Source of the DNA: Gammaproteobacteria bacterium
Lineage (GTDB): Bacteria > Pseudomonadota > Gammaproteobacteria > Eutrophobiales > Eutrophobiaceae
NCBI GenBank assembly: GCA_012103475.1
Contig: WLWS01000003.1
Coordinates: 124,001-188,000 of the forward strand
Length of the DNA: 64,000 bases
Reading direction: 5' to 3'
Under the pieces are notes generated by a model. It was given only the letters and a program-made list of their open reading frames with translations. It was not told the origin of the DNA and did not search any database. Position numbers and translations under genes: made by a program. Below are positions 44,150-52,723 of this stretch, one piece after another; position 1 is the stretch's first letter; the number at the start of each line of letters is the position of its first letter.

Positions 44150-45328
44150 ATGCCTCAATCGAATATTGATACCTCATCCCAATTCAAACACGACATGCTC
44201 GCCGATTTCGATGCAGACGAATTCGCCCGACAGGAATTTGTTAAATCTTTCAAGTTGCATCTGGCGACAACCATCTCACCGGGAAATAAAGCTGTCTATG
44301 AGACCAAGGTAGTGCCGCAAATAAAGGAAGAGACTGGTAAAGAACCTCAGGATCGCTTTCAGATTAAGAAAAAAATGGAGCAGCAACAGCCCTATCAATT
44401 CTGGAGCTCTTTGCAGAGGAGCAGTCAGGAAATGATGTGGAAATCGGTGCAATTACCTGTCGAACGACAGTGGAAAGAACTGCTGGATGCCTCGAGTGAG
44501 GCGTCATCTGACTATTCTACCCTTGAGCTAGATCCTGATCTGGAAATTCCCAAGTATCACAGCGCTGTTGATATTCACTGTATGCCCGGAGCGTATCATA
44601 CGGAGCAAACGGAGAATGATGTTGCAGCCGGGGCAATCTATGATCGGGCCGTATACATCTACGCGATGGGCCGAATGGGCCCTTACAACGACGACATCGG
44701 TGCATCAACGGTAGCGTGGTTGAAGACCAACTTTCCGGATTTAAAACCGAAGAGAATTCTTGATCTGGGCTGTTCGGTTGGCCATAGCACTGTGCCATAT
44801 CTTGACGCTTATCCTGATGCCGAAGTGTACGGTATTGATGTTGGCGCGCCGGTTCTACGTTACGCGCATGCGCGGGCGGAATCGATGGGTAAAAAAATTC
44901 ATTTTTCACAACAGAATGCCGAAAAAACCAACTTTCCTGACGGCCACTTTGATTTAATCGTGTCTCATATTCTGGTCCATGAAACGTCTAAAAAAGCATT
45001 CAAGAACATAGCCAAAGAATGTCATCGACTTCTATCAAAAGGTGGAATTATGGCTCACACAGAAACACCACCATATAAGGATATGCCTTTATTCGACGAA
45101 TTTATGATGGACTGGGATACCTACTACAATAATGAGCCATTCTGGGGAGGGTCACACTTAATTGAACCAAAGCAAGTAGCTGAAGAATTCGGTTTTGACG
45201 TAGACAGCGTTTTTGAAGCTATGGCTCCAAGTGCGTTTGAAGCAGGAGAGAAAGATCAGACCAAGCTACTGCAATGCGGTGATTTCGCAGGTGCCGGGGT
45301 CTGGTACGTTTACGGTATGCAAAAATAA
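44150..45328 (+). CDS. SAM-dependent class I methyltransferase with long N-terminal region
   Basis: 392 residues. The C-terminal half is a class I methyltransferase: motif I ILDLGCSVG (about residue 204), acidic GIDVGAPVL after strand 2, NAEKTNFPDGHFDLIVSHILVHE (motif II/III) and RLLSKGGIMAHTETPP. The first ~190 residues are mostly helical, charged and unrecognised, with a Gln-rich stretch near residue 75. The target of methylation is unknown. It starts a seven-gene operon ending at the terminator at 49939. Confidence 0.82.
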   Translation: MPQSNIDTSSQFKHDMLADFDADEFARQEFVKSFKLHLATTISPGNKAVYETKVVPQIKEETGKEPQDRFQIKKKMEQQQPYQFWSSLQRSSQEMMWKSVQLPVERQWKELLDASSEASSDYSTLELDPDLEIPKYHSAVDIHCMPGAYHTEQTENDVAAGAIYDRAVYIYAMGRMGPYNDDIGASTVAWLKTNFPDLKPKRILDLGCSVGHSTVPYLDAYPDAEVYGIDVGAPVLRYAHARAESMGKKIHFSQQNAEKTNFPDGHFDLIVSHILVHETSKKAFKNIAKECHRLLSKGGIMAHTETPPYKDMPLFDEFMMDWDTYYNNEPFWGGSHLIEPKQVAEEFGFDVDSVFEAMAPSAFEAGEKDQTKLLQCGDFAGAGVWYVYGMQK

Positions 45329-45339
45329 GGGGCCTTTCA

Positions 45340-45690
45340 ATGGAAGAGCCAGGGAAACTACAGTTAAAACCGAAAGGTCGTCGTCCTTATTTTTTTGAAG
45401 ACCCTGCAGTAGATAAACTGCTTGCCATGGTCAGTGCCCTCGCTGGTGAAGTATCGGTCGTGCACGATGAATACGATACGCTCGTGCGCGTGCTTGAAGA
45501 AAAAGGAGTGGTCGATTCGAAGGAATTAAAAGCTTTTATTCCCGATGCGAGTGTGCGCGCAGAGCGTGACCAATGGCGCGGTATATTTCTGGAAAATGTG
45601 CTTCGTATACTCCATCAGGAAATTGAAGGTATTCAAAAAGAGCACGATGAAAATTACGAAGCCGCAATTGACTATGCGGAGAATAATTGA
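45340..45690 (+). CDS. Unknown small helical protein
   Basis: 116 residues, soluble, strongly charged and mostly helical. It begins with a basic segment (LKPKGRRPYFFEDP) and continues with amphipathic helices (AVDKLLAMVSALAGEVSVVHDEYDTLVRVLEEKG; then WRGIFLENVLRILHQEIEGIQKEHDENYEAA). No known domain was recognised. The 11-bp spacing behind the methyltransferase gene suggests a subunit or partner of that enzyme (inferred). Confidence 0.6.
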   Translation: MEEPGKLQLKPKGRRPYFFEDPAVDKLLAMVSALAGEVSVVHDEYDTLVRVLEEKGVVDSKELKAFIPDASVRAERDQWRGIFLENVLRILHQEIEGIQKEHDENYEAAIDYAENN

Positions 45691-45762
45691 GCAGATAACT
45701 TTCTCGATTTTTCCTAAGCAAGATAAAGTTCATTAAACAGCGCCGCTGGGGGGTGTGATGTA

Positions 45763-46338
45763 ATGCCTGAACCGCATTTGAACAGAATTGACAGGGACGA
45801 TATGGACAAGGTATTCCAGACTATGTGGGATACCGGAAATGAACGAACTGGTGACGCGACCATTATTGAAGTAATGGCTAACGCTCCGGAAATATTGCGT
45901 TGGTATTTCGAAGAGTTTTACGCACAGATATTTTACAATGGCAACTCGAAAATACGACTTGATGTGCGCACCAAGGAGTTGCTCCGCATAAAGCTTTCAA
46001 AACAACACGGTTGCCAGTTTTGCAATCGCAGCAATACTGTCGACGCACTCGCCGCCGGCATCACGCAAGAACAAATCGACAGCATTCGCGAACCAGGCCA
46101 GGACTTGTTTGACGAGAAAGATATGGCTGTGATTGAACTCGCCGAAGAAATGATGTTACAAAACATGCACGGGCAATTGAGCAGGGGGCTATATGACAAA
46201 CTACTCAAATACTATGACGATGGTGAAATAGTTGAGATAGGTTTCGTCGCCGCAATCTTAACAGGTATGGCAAAATGGATTTTCACCTTTGATATTGTTG
46301 ACCGGGAAGAAGTTTGCCCAATCAAGCCTGCTGCATGA
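45763..46338 (+). CDS. Carboxymuconolactone decarboxylase/AhpD-like protein
   Basis: 191 residues with the all-helical CMD fold: RTKELLRIKLSKQHGCQFCNRSNTVDALAAGIT contains the C84-x-x-C87 pair typical of AhpD-like members, and LAEEMM plus EIGFVAAILTGMAKW fit the later helices. The nearby His of AhpD (CxxCxxxH) is replaced by Asn/Thr, so alkylhydroperoxidase-type chemistry is uncertain. The protein may be a decarboxylase or a thiol reductant for the pathway (inferred). Confidence 0.8.
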   Translation: MPEPHLNRIDRDDMDKVFQTMWDTGNERTGDATIIEVMANAPEILRWYFEEFYAQIFYNGNSKIRLDVRTKELLRIKLSKQHGCQFCNRSNTVDALAAGITQEQIDSIREPGQDLFDEKDMAVIELAEEMMLQNMHGQLSRGLYDKLLKYYDDGEIVEIGFVAAILTGMAKWIFTFDIVDREEVCPIKPAA

Positions 46339-46433
46339 CAATTTTTCGTCAGAAAGATTAATTCGAAATATGATTGGCAGCTGCCGTGTCTGGCAATATC
46401 AAATCATATTGTTAGTTCAATGAAGGGGGGGCT

Positions 46434-47444
46434 ATGGCTGACACACACTGGAAACGAGACGAACCAAATTTTTACAATTCATTAGCATTGGAACGAGGAA
46501 GTCTCGATGCTCCTGAACCTCTTGGTGGATGTACTGGTGCACTAATGAGTAAAGACACCCTGAGTGGTGCAATGACGTATGTAATTGAATTACCGCCAAA
46601 CTGGCAGTGCCGTTTCGATGCTGCTGAAGCCTGTCTGGAATTTTTTGTATTAAGCGGAAGTCTGATGTTGAATGGTGAGGAAGTGGGTTCAGGCGGTTAT
46701 ATTCACTTACCTCAGTTAGCTGGTGGTGGTGAGTTAGTTTCCCGTACCGGCGCCACTGCATTTGCTTTTTATAACCCCAATCTGCCTTCCTTTGCCTATC
46801 CACTCACTCGTAATAGAACAATAAAAAGCTGGGAAGGAGAATGGATAAATAGTATGCCAGGTGCTCATGGTGTTATGCATAAATCATTACGTCTGCCTGA
46901 CCCTGTGCCACATCCGACTCTGGAAGGTTTCGATGGTGGTCCCGGTGGATTTCTCAAATTTATGTATATCTCACCAGGCATGGTTGCTGCACAAGAACAT
47001 GTGCATCACGAATGTTTTGAAGAAATTATTCTTCTGCAGGGCGATGTAATGCTGATAAATGAAGGCCAGATGGGAATAGGAAGTGTTGTCTGTCATCCTC
47101 AGGAGTGGTATCACGCGCCTTTTGCATCCAAAAGCGGTGCTCTTATCCTGGTACATACAGATTCGCCAATGGGCTACCCATGGCCCGGTCGTGATTATCC
47201 GAATAGCACGCAACTGACAAGTGAATATCTTGATAATTTGGCCTGGGATACGCCGACAGAGCATATTCCCTGGGAGCAGCACCCATTACGCGATATACAG
47301 GAAGCATCTGACGAGTACCACGCCTGGCGCAAGACAGCTGCCGGAGCACTTTGGGGAGACAATGATACGGGAAAGGAGGTTTCGGAATTGCCTGGAAAGC
47401 GCGGTACAGCATCAAAATTTCGAGCGAGTTGGAAACGGACATAA
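46434..47444 (+). CDS. Two-domain cupin protein
   Basis: 336 residues. The N-terminal domain (about 40-125) has a degenerate cupin pattern without clear metal ligands. The C-terminal domain (about 165-250) has a full motif, HVHHECFEEIILLQGD, with a second motif His in EWYHAPF, so it likely binds Fe or another metal. Bicupins of this shape include dioxygenases and isomerases. GGGGGG stands about five bases before the ATG. The 95-bp gap upstream contains no recognised signal. Confidence 0.75.
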   Translation: MADTHWKRDEPNFYNSLALERGSLDAPEPLGGCTGALMSKDTLSGAMTYVIELPPNWQCRFDAAEACLEFFVLSGSLMLNGEEVGSGGYIHLPQLAGGGELVSRTGATAFAFYNPNLPSFAYPLTRNRTIKSWEGEWINSMPGAHGVMHKSLRLPDPVPHPTLEGFDGGPGGFLKFMYISPGMVAAQEHVHHECFEEIILLQGDVMLINEGQMGIGSVVCHPQEWYHAPFASKSGALILVHTDSPMGYPWPGRDYPNSTQLTSEYLDNLAWDTPTEHIPWEQHPLRDIQEASDEYHAWRKTAAGALWGDNDTGKEVSELPGKRGTASKFRASWKRT

Positions 47445-47474
47445 GTTCTTTAACAACACTAGAGGAAACTGGGT

Positions 47475-48056
47475 ATGAATATGCGAACACTAATAGGAAC
47501 TGTATTTTTGAGCCTGTTGTTACAACAGGTATCTTTATATGCCGAAGACATGGATTTTACACCGCATGCGCCGAACAAATATGATGTCGAAGAATACTGG
47601 CATATAAAGGACGGTAAAATAGACCAGTTTGTGAATTATTACCGCAAGACGGTTTATCCTTATCTTACTCGACTTGATGGGTATCGTGGCTGGACTGTAA
47701 AAACGCCACTTCCGGAGAAAGGATCGGACGGTAAATTCGGCTGGCTTGAACTCGGTCCACCTGACACTCTATTTCCAGTGCACCCCGGTGTAAGAATGGA
47801 TTCGACAATAAGGACAGATCGCAGCGTTCACTTACATGCTCTGCTTAAGGGGCAGTATAATCTGATTATTACTTATCATCTTGCCAATGATGAAACTCTG
47901 GAAACATTTATACCCGAACTGGAAGTGATGTGGGCGAAAGATCACGGTGGCAATAATATGTGGGATGATTTATCCGAAACGTTTTTTTCCCGCGTTATTA
48001 ATCATTGGGACACAATCTATCGCGTCACAGAAACAAGCATTCATCCGCGTCCTTGA
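47475..48056 (+). CDS. Exported NIPSNAP/ABM-like protein
   Basis: 193 residues with a signal peptide (about 1-23: LIGTVFLSLLLQQVSLYA) and a dimeric alpha/beta-barrel-like pattern (EEYWHIKDGKIDQFVNYYRKTVYPYLTRLDGYRGW, later YNLIITYHLANDETLETF). It is a paralogue of the broken gene at 50003-50579. Cytosolic relatives include monooxygenases and NIPSNAP proteins; here the fold is exported, so a periplasmic role with the incoming substrate is suggested (inferred). No Cys in the mature part. Confidence 0.65.
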   Translation: MNMRTLIGTVFLSLLLQQVSLYAEDMDFTPHAPNKYDVEEYWHIKDGKIDQFVNYYRKTVYPYLTRLDGYRGWTVKTPLPEKGSDGKFGWLELGPPDTLFPVHPGVRMDSTIRTDRSVHLHALLKGQYNLIITYHLANDETLETFIPELEVMWAKDHGGNNMWDDLSETFFSRVINHWDTIYRVTETSIHPRP

Positions 48057-48097
48057 TGGTCAGTAACTACTGTTAACGCTATAAGTTATTGTATCGA

Positions 48098-49477
48098 ATG
48101 AGTGTTGACTGGCAAGAAATAGAAGACTGGGATCGCCAGTATTATCTACATAATATTTTTGCCAAAAGTGAATATCCGTTTACGCCAGTAGAAAAGGTTG
48201 ACGGCAATTATATTTATCTGGCGGGCGGTACGCGCTTACTGGATTTTCAATCTCAGCTTATTTCGGATTCACTCGGACATCGCCACCCGGCACCGCACCG
48301 CGCTATTGAAGAAGCGATGCAACGTTATGGGCATGTGTTCTTTGGCATGGCCAACGAATACCGGGCACGAGCTGCCAAGTTACTGATTGAAGATGTGATT
48401 GGTCAGGCCGGTGACTGGGCCAGTCGGGTCAGATTCCTGGCTTCAGGCACAGAGGCAGTTGAGAATGCGATCACAATCGCCAGATTGTATACCGGCAGAC
48501 CTATTGTGCTTACCCAGGCCCACTCTTTTCACGGTCTGTCAAACGGTCCGACAATGCTCCGGGGTTATCGTGGCAATATCAGTCGCGGCGTTGACTATGC
48601 CGACAGCTACGATGTACCTGGCTTTTCTAATTCGGGAATTATGCCCATACCTGCACCAGAGAACGCCAGTTTTTCATGTACAGGTCAATTGCCTTCTTTG
48701 AAAGCAACGGAAGATTTTATTAAGTCTGTCGGTCCGAAAAGTATCGCTGCCGTAATGACAGAACCCATGTTTGGCGCTGCCGGCTTAATGCCTCATCCCG
48801 ATTACATGCGTGGATTGATTGAGATTTGTCGAAAATACAAAATATTATGGATAGATGACGAAGTCCTGTGTGGGTTCGGGCGACTGGGCGAATGGTTTGG
48901 TTATCAACTGGACGACAATCTTTATCCAGACTTGATGATCGTCGGCAAAGCAATCAATGGTTGTGCTCTGCCATCTGGAGGGGTGGTGCTGAATACGCCT
49001 ATTGCAGATTTTATGGAATCGGTACGCTGGTGGAGTGGGAGTACCTGGGATGGACATCCACTGGTTTGCGCAAGTATCGCAGGCACGCTCGAATACATGC
49101 TGGAAAGTAATATTGTGGATCTTGTTAAGACAAAGAGTCTTTACCTGAAAAATAAACTCGATCTATTGAAAGAATCTCATCCCTGTGTCGGACACATCGG
49201 CGGTGCTGGATTATATTTTGCCGTTGATCTTGTAGATGCAAATGGAGAACCGATCATAAAAGAAGACAGGGATTTTACTTTCAACGGTGATTTAAGTCTG
49301 TCGCCGAATAGTATCATTTCTGCAGAATGTGCCGCTCACGGCGTATTTCTGGGTGGTTTTGTGCCGAACACGGTTAAGTGTGGACCACCTTTTACTATCA
49401 CTGAGCAGGAAATTGATCAGGCTATGTTTGCGTTTGACAAGGCCCTGACAAAAGTAGAAGAAAAGTATCACCACTAA
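48098..49477 (+). CDS. Class III PLP-dependent aminotransferase
   Basis: 459 residues of the fold-type I, class III (omega) aminotransferase/aminomutase family: HRHPAPHRAIEEA, SGTEAVENAITIARLYTGR (PLP phosphate site), IDDEVLCGFGR with the cofactor-binding Asp, and the Schiff-base lysine K284 in MIVGKAINGC. It moves an amino group between an amine or beta/gamma-amino acid and a keto acid, or acts as an aminomutase. The ATG at 48098 is chosen over a TTG three codons earlier. It shows that a carbonyl/amine step belongs to the pathway. Confidence 0.88.
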   Translation: MSVDWQEIEDWDRQYYLHNIFAKSEYPFTPVEKVDGNYIYLAGGTRLLDFQSQLISDSLGHRHPAPHRAIEEAMQRYGHVFFGMANEYRARAAKLLIEDVIGQAGDWASRVRFLASGTEAVENAITIARLYTGRPIVLTQAHSFHGLSNGPTMLRGYRGNISRGVDYADSYDVPGFSNSGIMPIPAPENASFSCTGQLPSLKATEDFIKSVGPKSIAAVMTEPMFGAAGLMPHPDYMRGLIEICRKYKILWIDDEVLCGFGRLGEWFGYQLDDNLYPDLMIVGKAINGCALPSGGVVLNTPIADFMESVRWWSGSTWDGHPLVCASIAGTLEYMLESNIVDLVKTKSLYLKNKLDLLKESHPCVGHIGGAGLYFAVDLVDANGEPIIKEDRDFTFNGDLSLSPNSIISAECAAHGVFLGGFVPNTVKCGPPFTITEQEIDQAMFAFDKALTKVEEKYHH

Positions 49478-49500
49478 CGAAAAATAATGAGGAGAATAAA

Positions 49501-49923
49501 ATGAGTTTAGGAAGCATTTCGTATTCGAAGTTTAAAGTACATCATTTTAAACATGATGATATGGATCGTGCAGAATTAATTCCCTTGCCATTTAATCCGG
49601 GGGTGGAGATTAAGGGTTATGCAACAGAAATTAATGAGCCCTGTGCTCAGGTGGTCGTAGAAGATTTTCTGCCCAACACGGAAATATGGTGGACTTTCCC
49701 TCATGATGAATTTCATTATTGTGTTTCTGGAAGCGCAGAAATTGAATTCTTTCTACCGCCCTTATATGGGGAATCAGTAAAAGAAACATTGGTACCTGGT
49801 AGTGTTGCTTTGATGCCTTCCGGAGGCAGGATGAATATCAAAACCGGCGATGAGCCCTATCGGCACATCTGTTTTTGTTTTCCGGGACCGAACTATCCGT
49901 TCCCGCCATTAAGAGATTCATGA
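49501..49923 (+). CDS. Small cupin protein 2
   Basis: 140 residues, single cupin barrel, paralogue of cupin 1 at 42836 (about the same length; both have INEP.AQ..., W..PHDE..Y..SG.AE..., an LPP loop and YPFP/YPIP end). The order of conserved His/Glu residues differs from textbook cupins in the same way in both, so they form their own subgroup. Last gene of the 44150-49923 operon; a strong hairpin follows. AGGAG stands eight bases before the ATG. Confidence 0.75.
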   Translation: MSLGSISYSKFKVHHFKHDDMDRAELIPLPFNPGVEIKGYATEINEPCAQVVVEDFLPNTEIWWTFPHDEFHYCVSGSAEIEFFLPPLYGESVKETLVPGSVALMPSGGRMNIKTGDEPYRHICFCFPGPNYPFPPLRDS

Positions 49924-49938
49924 AACATTAGAAAGGAA

Positions 49939-49974
49939 CTTGAGTCACCCGTATCAGGGTGACTCAAGATTTTT
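49939..49974 (+). terminator. Intrinsic terminator of the 44-50 kb operon
   Basis: Perfect 12-bp stem CTTGAGTCACCC / GGGTGACTCAAG with a 6-base loop, followed by ATTTTTC. Confidence 0.93.
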
Positions 49975-50002
49975 CTGGAAAGGTAATTGATATTGGAGAA
50001 GC

Positions 50003-50579
50003 TTACTGTACGACTCTGTAAACGAGGTCCCAATGATTTTCCAGTTTGGTGAAATAATCATCAGTAAGAATTTGCCAGGCATCGCCTTTGTCATGCGCTT
50101 TTTTCCAGCCTTCGGCGAAGCCGGGGACAAGGTTTTTGAGAGAAGCGGAGTCACGCCAGAAATGAACAACTTGATAATTATAGGTACCCTTTAATACTGA
50201 GTCGAAGTTAATCTGGGTGTCGGTTCTTACATTGTTCAAATGAATACCACCGTGTGGTAGAAAAGTTTTGTCGGGGGCCAAGAGGAAGTAGAGGACCAAA
50301 ATTAGTTTCACCTTCCGGGCTGCCGGTAGGTGCAGTATTGGCCAGCATGTAGGCTCCCATGAAGCCATCTATTTTCTCGAATACCGGTAACAGGGTGCTT
50401 GACCAGTATTTTTCAAACCATGCTTCCTGACCGGGTTTTACCAGCATTCTTTCGACAACGATGTACTCGGCCTTGATTATCGGATAGGGCATACCTTCCT
50501 CAGCAGAAGCCGATGAGAAGATATTTAACAATAAAAATACAGAAAAAAAACTGAATAGCTTATTAAAATAACGACACAT
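50003..50579 (-). pseudogene. Exported NIPSNAP/ABM-like protein, frameshifted paralogue of the 47475 gene
   Basis: The start ATG at 50579 (GGAG seven bases upstream) opens a signal peptide (ending SSASA) and a domain alike to the 47475 product (VKPGQEAWFEKYWSSTLLPVFEKIDGFMGAY). Homology continues through FGPLLPLGP, then breaks; the matching continuation DKTFLPHGGIHLNNVRTD and the rest to NHWDLVYRV lie in another frame ending at 50003. Removing one base from the G5 run at 50273-50277 (plus strand) restores a single frame of about 191 residues. The whole length is otherwise intact, so this is either a recent mutation or a sequencing error. Confidence 0.75.
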
Positions 50580-50674
50580 ATTCGGGCTCCAGAAGTAGGT
50601 GGGACTAATGACTGTAACATTGAAAAAAATCGATAACAATTAGAGAATTTACACAATAAAAGGAGAACTAAATT

Positions 50675-50965
50675 ATGAGCACACTTGTATTTGTCGACCT
50701 GAAACCAAATGCTTCTGATGTAAAAAATATGACAGATTATCTGAGAGAAGTTGTGCCAGACACGCGTAGTTTCGAAGGCTGCCAGGATATCAATATTTAT
50801 CTTGAAGACGATGGTCAGGGCGTTGTCATGGTTGAACACTGGGATAGTAAATCTCATTACGAAAAATACCTTGCCTGGCGAATTGAAACGGGGGTGATGG
50901 ACAAACTCGGAGCGATGTTGGCTGAAGCACCAATCATTCGTTTTGCCGAAAATACAGGTGCCTGA
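50675..50965 (+). CDS. Antibiotic biosynthesis monooxygenase (ABM)-domain protein
   Basis: 96-residue ferredoxin-like ABM protein: LVFVDLKPNASDVKNMTDYLREVVPDTRSFEGCQDINIYLEDD and VMVEHWDSKSHYEKYLAW are the usual strands and helix. Relatives include cofactor-free quinol monooxygenases (YgiN) and heme-degrading proteins; the active residues are not fixed enough to choose. It is the first of two genes with the class IV aminotransferase; AGGAG stands before the ATG. Confidence 0.8.
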   Translation: MSTLVFVDLKPNASDVKNMTDYLREVVPDTRSFEGCQDINIYLEDDGQGVVMVEHWDSKSHYEKYLAWRIETGVMDKLGAMLAEAPIIRFAENTGA

Positions 50966-51022
50966 ATCAAGACAATGAGTCTATTACATTTACAAAAACA
51001 CCAGACCCCGGATGATTGAAAA

Positions 51023-51910
51023 ATGAGTGATGAACCAATTCTTTATATTAACGGTGATTATCTTCCATTGAGCCGGGCCTCAATATCACCACTCGACCAG
51101 GGCTTTTTGCTTGGTGATGGGGTTTTTGATGTGGTTTCCGCATGGAAGGGTGTGATTTTTAAATTGGACGAACATCTTGATAGGTTTTTCGATTCTATGC
51201 TTGCCGCCTGCCTCGACTCTGGCTGGACGCGGGAACAATGGAAAGAAATAATAATAGAAACGGTCAGACGTAATAAGCTGGACGACGCCTCTATTCGATT
51301 TATTGTCACTCGGGGTACACCGAAAGAAGTGGTTGCTGATCCGAGAAATTTTGATGCCACAATTATTGTCTGGGTGGCTCCCTATATTTTTCTCGCTGAT
51401 GAGAAGAAACGAAAACAGGGTGTGCGCCTGATGATATCTAGCACGCGCGGTTTTCCTTCCGACAGTCTGGACCCACGTTACAAGTGTCTCGACAGATTAC
51501 ACTCTCAGTTAATCAGGCTCGAAGCCTTGAGTGCTGGTTATGATGATGCTATCTGGCTCGACCATGCTGGCAATGTTAGTGAAGCCGCAGCCTCTAACAT
51601 TTTTATTGTAAAAAACGATATTGTTTACACACCGAGCACTGGCATCCTGCGCGGAGTCACCAGACAAACCTTCATCGATCTTACAAGAGAGGCAGGCTAC
51701 CAGTGTGAGGAGAGCGTTTTAACCCCATTTGACTTGTACGCTGCTGATGAGGTGTTCACGACAAGCACCGCTGGCGGTGCTCTCGCTGTCAGTGAAATCG
51801 CAGGTCGTCGAATCAGGGGATCTGTGCCGGGTCCTGTGACAAGCAGACTGGACAAAGACTATTGGGAACTCCGTGAATCAGGCAAGTACGGTACAGCAAT
51901 ACATGCCTGA
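51023..51910 (+). CDS. Class IV (fold type IV) PLP aminotransferase
   Basis: 295 residues with fold-type IV landmarks: YINGDYLPLSRASISPLDQGFLLGDGVFDVV, the PLP lysine K154 in RYKCLDRL, and GNVSEAAASNIF with the cofactor-contact Glu (about 188), then TPSTGILRGVTRQ. The family contains branched-chain and D-amino acid aminotransferases and aminodeoxychorismate lyase; the substrate is unknown. It stands 57 bp after the ABM gene and converges on the alpha/beta hydrolase at 51920. Confidence 0.87.
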   Translation: MSDEPILYINGDYLPLSRASISPLDQGFLLGDGVFDVVSAWKGVIFKLDEHLDRFFDSMLAACLDSGWTREQWKEIIIETVRRNKLDDASIRFIVTRGTPKEVVADPRNFDATIIVWVAPYIFLADEKKRKQGVRLMISSTRGFPSDSLDPRYKCLDRLHSQLIRLEALSAGYDDAIWLDHAGNVSEAAASNIFIVKNDIVYTPSTGILRGVTRQTFIDLTREAGYQCEESVLTPFDLYAADEVFTTSTAGGALAVSEIAGRRIRGSVPGPVTSRLDKDYWELRESGKYGTAIHA

Positions 51911-51919
51911 GAGTCGTGA

Positions 51920-52708
51920 TTATTCTATAGGATTAAGAAAATCCATTAGCCCTCTGGCGACGCCATCAGGATCGTTATCGGGCTGAAAGTCTCCACCGGC
52001 AACAATCGATTGTTTGGCATCTGGCCGGGCTAAAGCGGCTCGTTCAAAAAGCGGCCAGAGAACATCGTCTTTGGAGCACATGATCATAAGCGGACAGGTG
52101 ACCTTTTGATAAAAGGATTGAAAATCCTGTTTCCAGACGGCTGAAAACGCCATGGGCATGGTGTTGTGAGCAAGCAGATGATCAGACATCTCGCGGTTAT
52201 GTAGATCAACGTTGGTGCCGGCACCAGTCATTCGCAGGTATTCCCATGCGCCTTTTAAAAAATCCCCGCTGGCCTCAATCGTAAAAGGCCGGACAAAGGT
52301 TTTCATGTATTCACGTTTTTCTTCTTCGTTTACCAGCACCGGACCGATGATAGTCAGGCTCTTGACTTTACTGGAGTAGCGAACCGGCATTTCCACTGCT
52401 ATAGAGCCGCCGGTATGGTGGCCACAGGCATGAAAGCTACCTATGCCCAGATTAGTGATTGCTTCTATTAGTCTATCGCTTAAATAACCGAGTTCCGGTA
52501 TTGAATCAGGTTGATAAGACTGGCCGAAGCCAGGGCTGTCGAACGAATAGCAATGGTAGTGTTCAGACATTGCGATCATTACTTTCTCAAACATGACACC
52601 GGAGCTGGCAGTCTGATGGAAAAAACAAACTACCGGTTTTCCGCTCTCACCAATCTCCCGATAATGGATCTGGCCTTCACTGCAGTCTACGTAAGCTTTC
52701 CTAATCAA
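51920..52708 (-). CDS. Alpha/beta hydrolase with His at the nucleophile position, copy 3
   Basis: 262 residues, paralogue of the pair at 39.5-41.1 kb but over 10 kb away. It keeps HQTASS, SFDSPGFGQS and the elbow G96-H-H-T-G100 with His98 in place of the nucleophile, plus MCSKDDVLW and a GGDFQPDNDPDG end. It follows the MDR gene by 15 bp, so the two form an operon divergent from the SDR genes. Confidence 0.82.
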   Translation of the reverse strand: MIRKAYVDCSEGQIHYREIGESGKPVVCFFHQTASSGVMFEKVMIAMSEHYHCYSFDSPGFGQSYQPDSIPELGYLSDRLIEAITNLGIGSFHACGHHTGGSIAVEMPVRYSSKVKSLTIIGPVLVNEEEKREYMKTFVRPFTIEASGDFLKGAWEYLRMTGAGTNVDLHNREMSDHLLAHNTMPMAFSAVWKQDFQSFYQKVTCPLMIMCSKDDVLWPLFERAALARPDAKQSIVAGGDFQPDNDPDGVARGLMDFLNPIE

Positions 52709-52723
52709 CGGAATCTCTCCTGT

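Noticed and set aside
48088..48099. ATTGTATCGAAT overlapping the start of the class III aminotransferase gene
   Set aside because: Two mismatches break the central palindrome and the gene is inside an operon, so chance is likelier.
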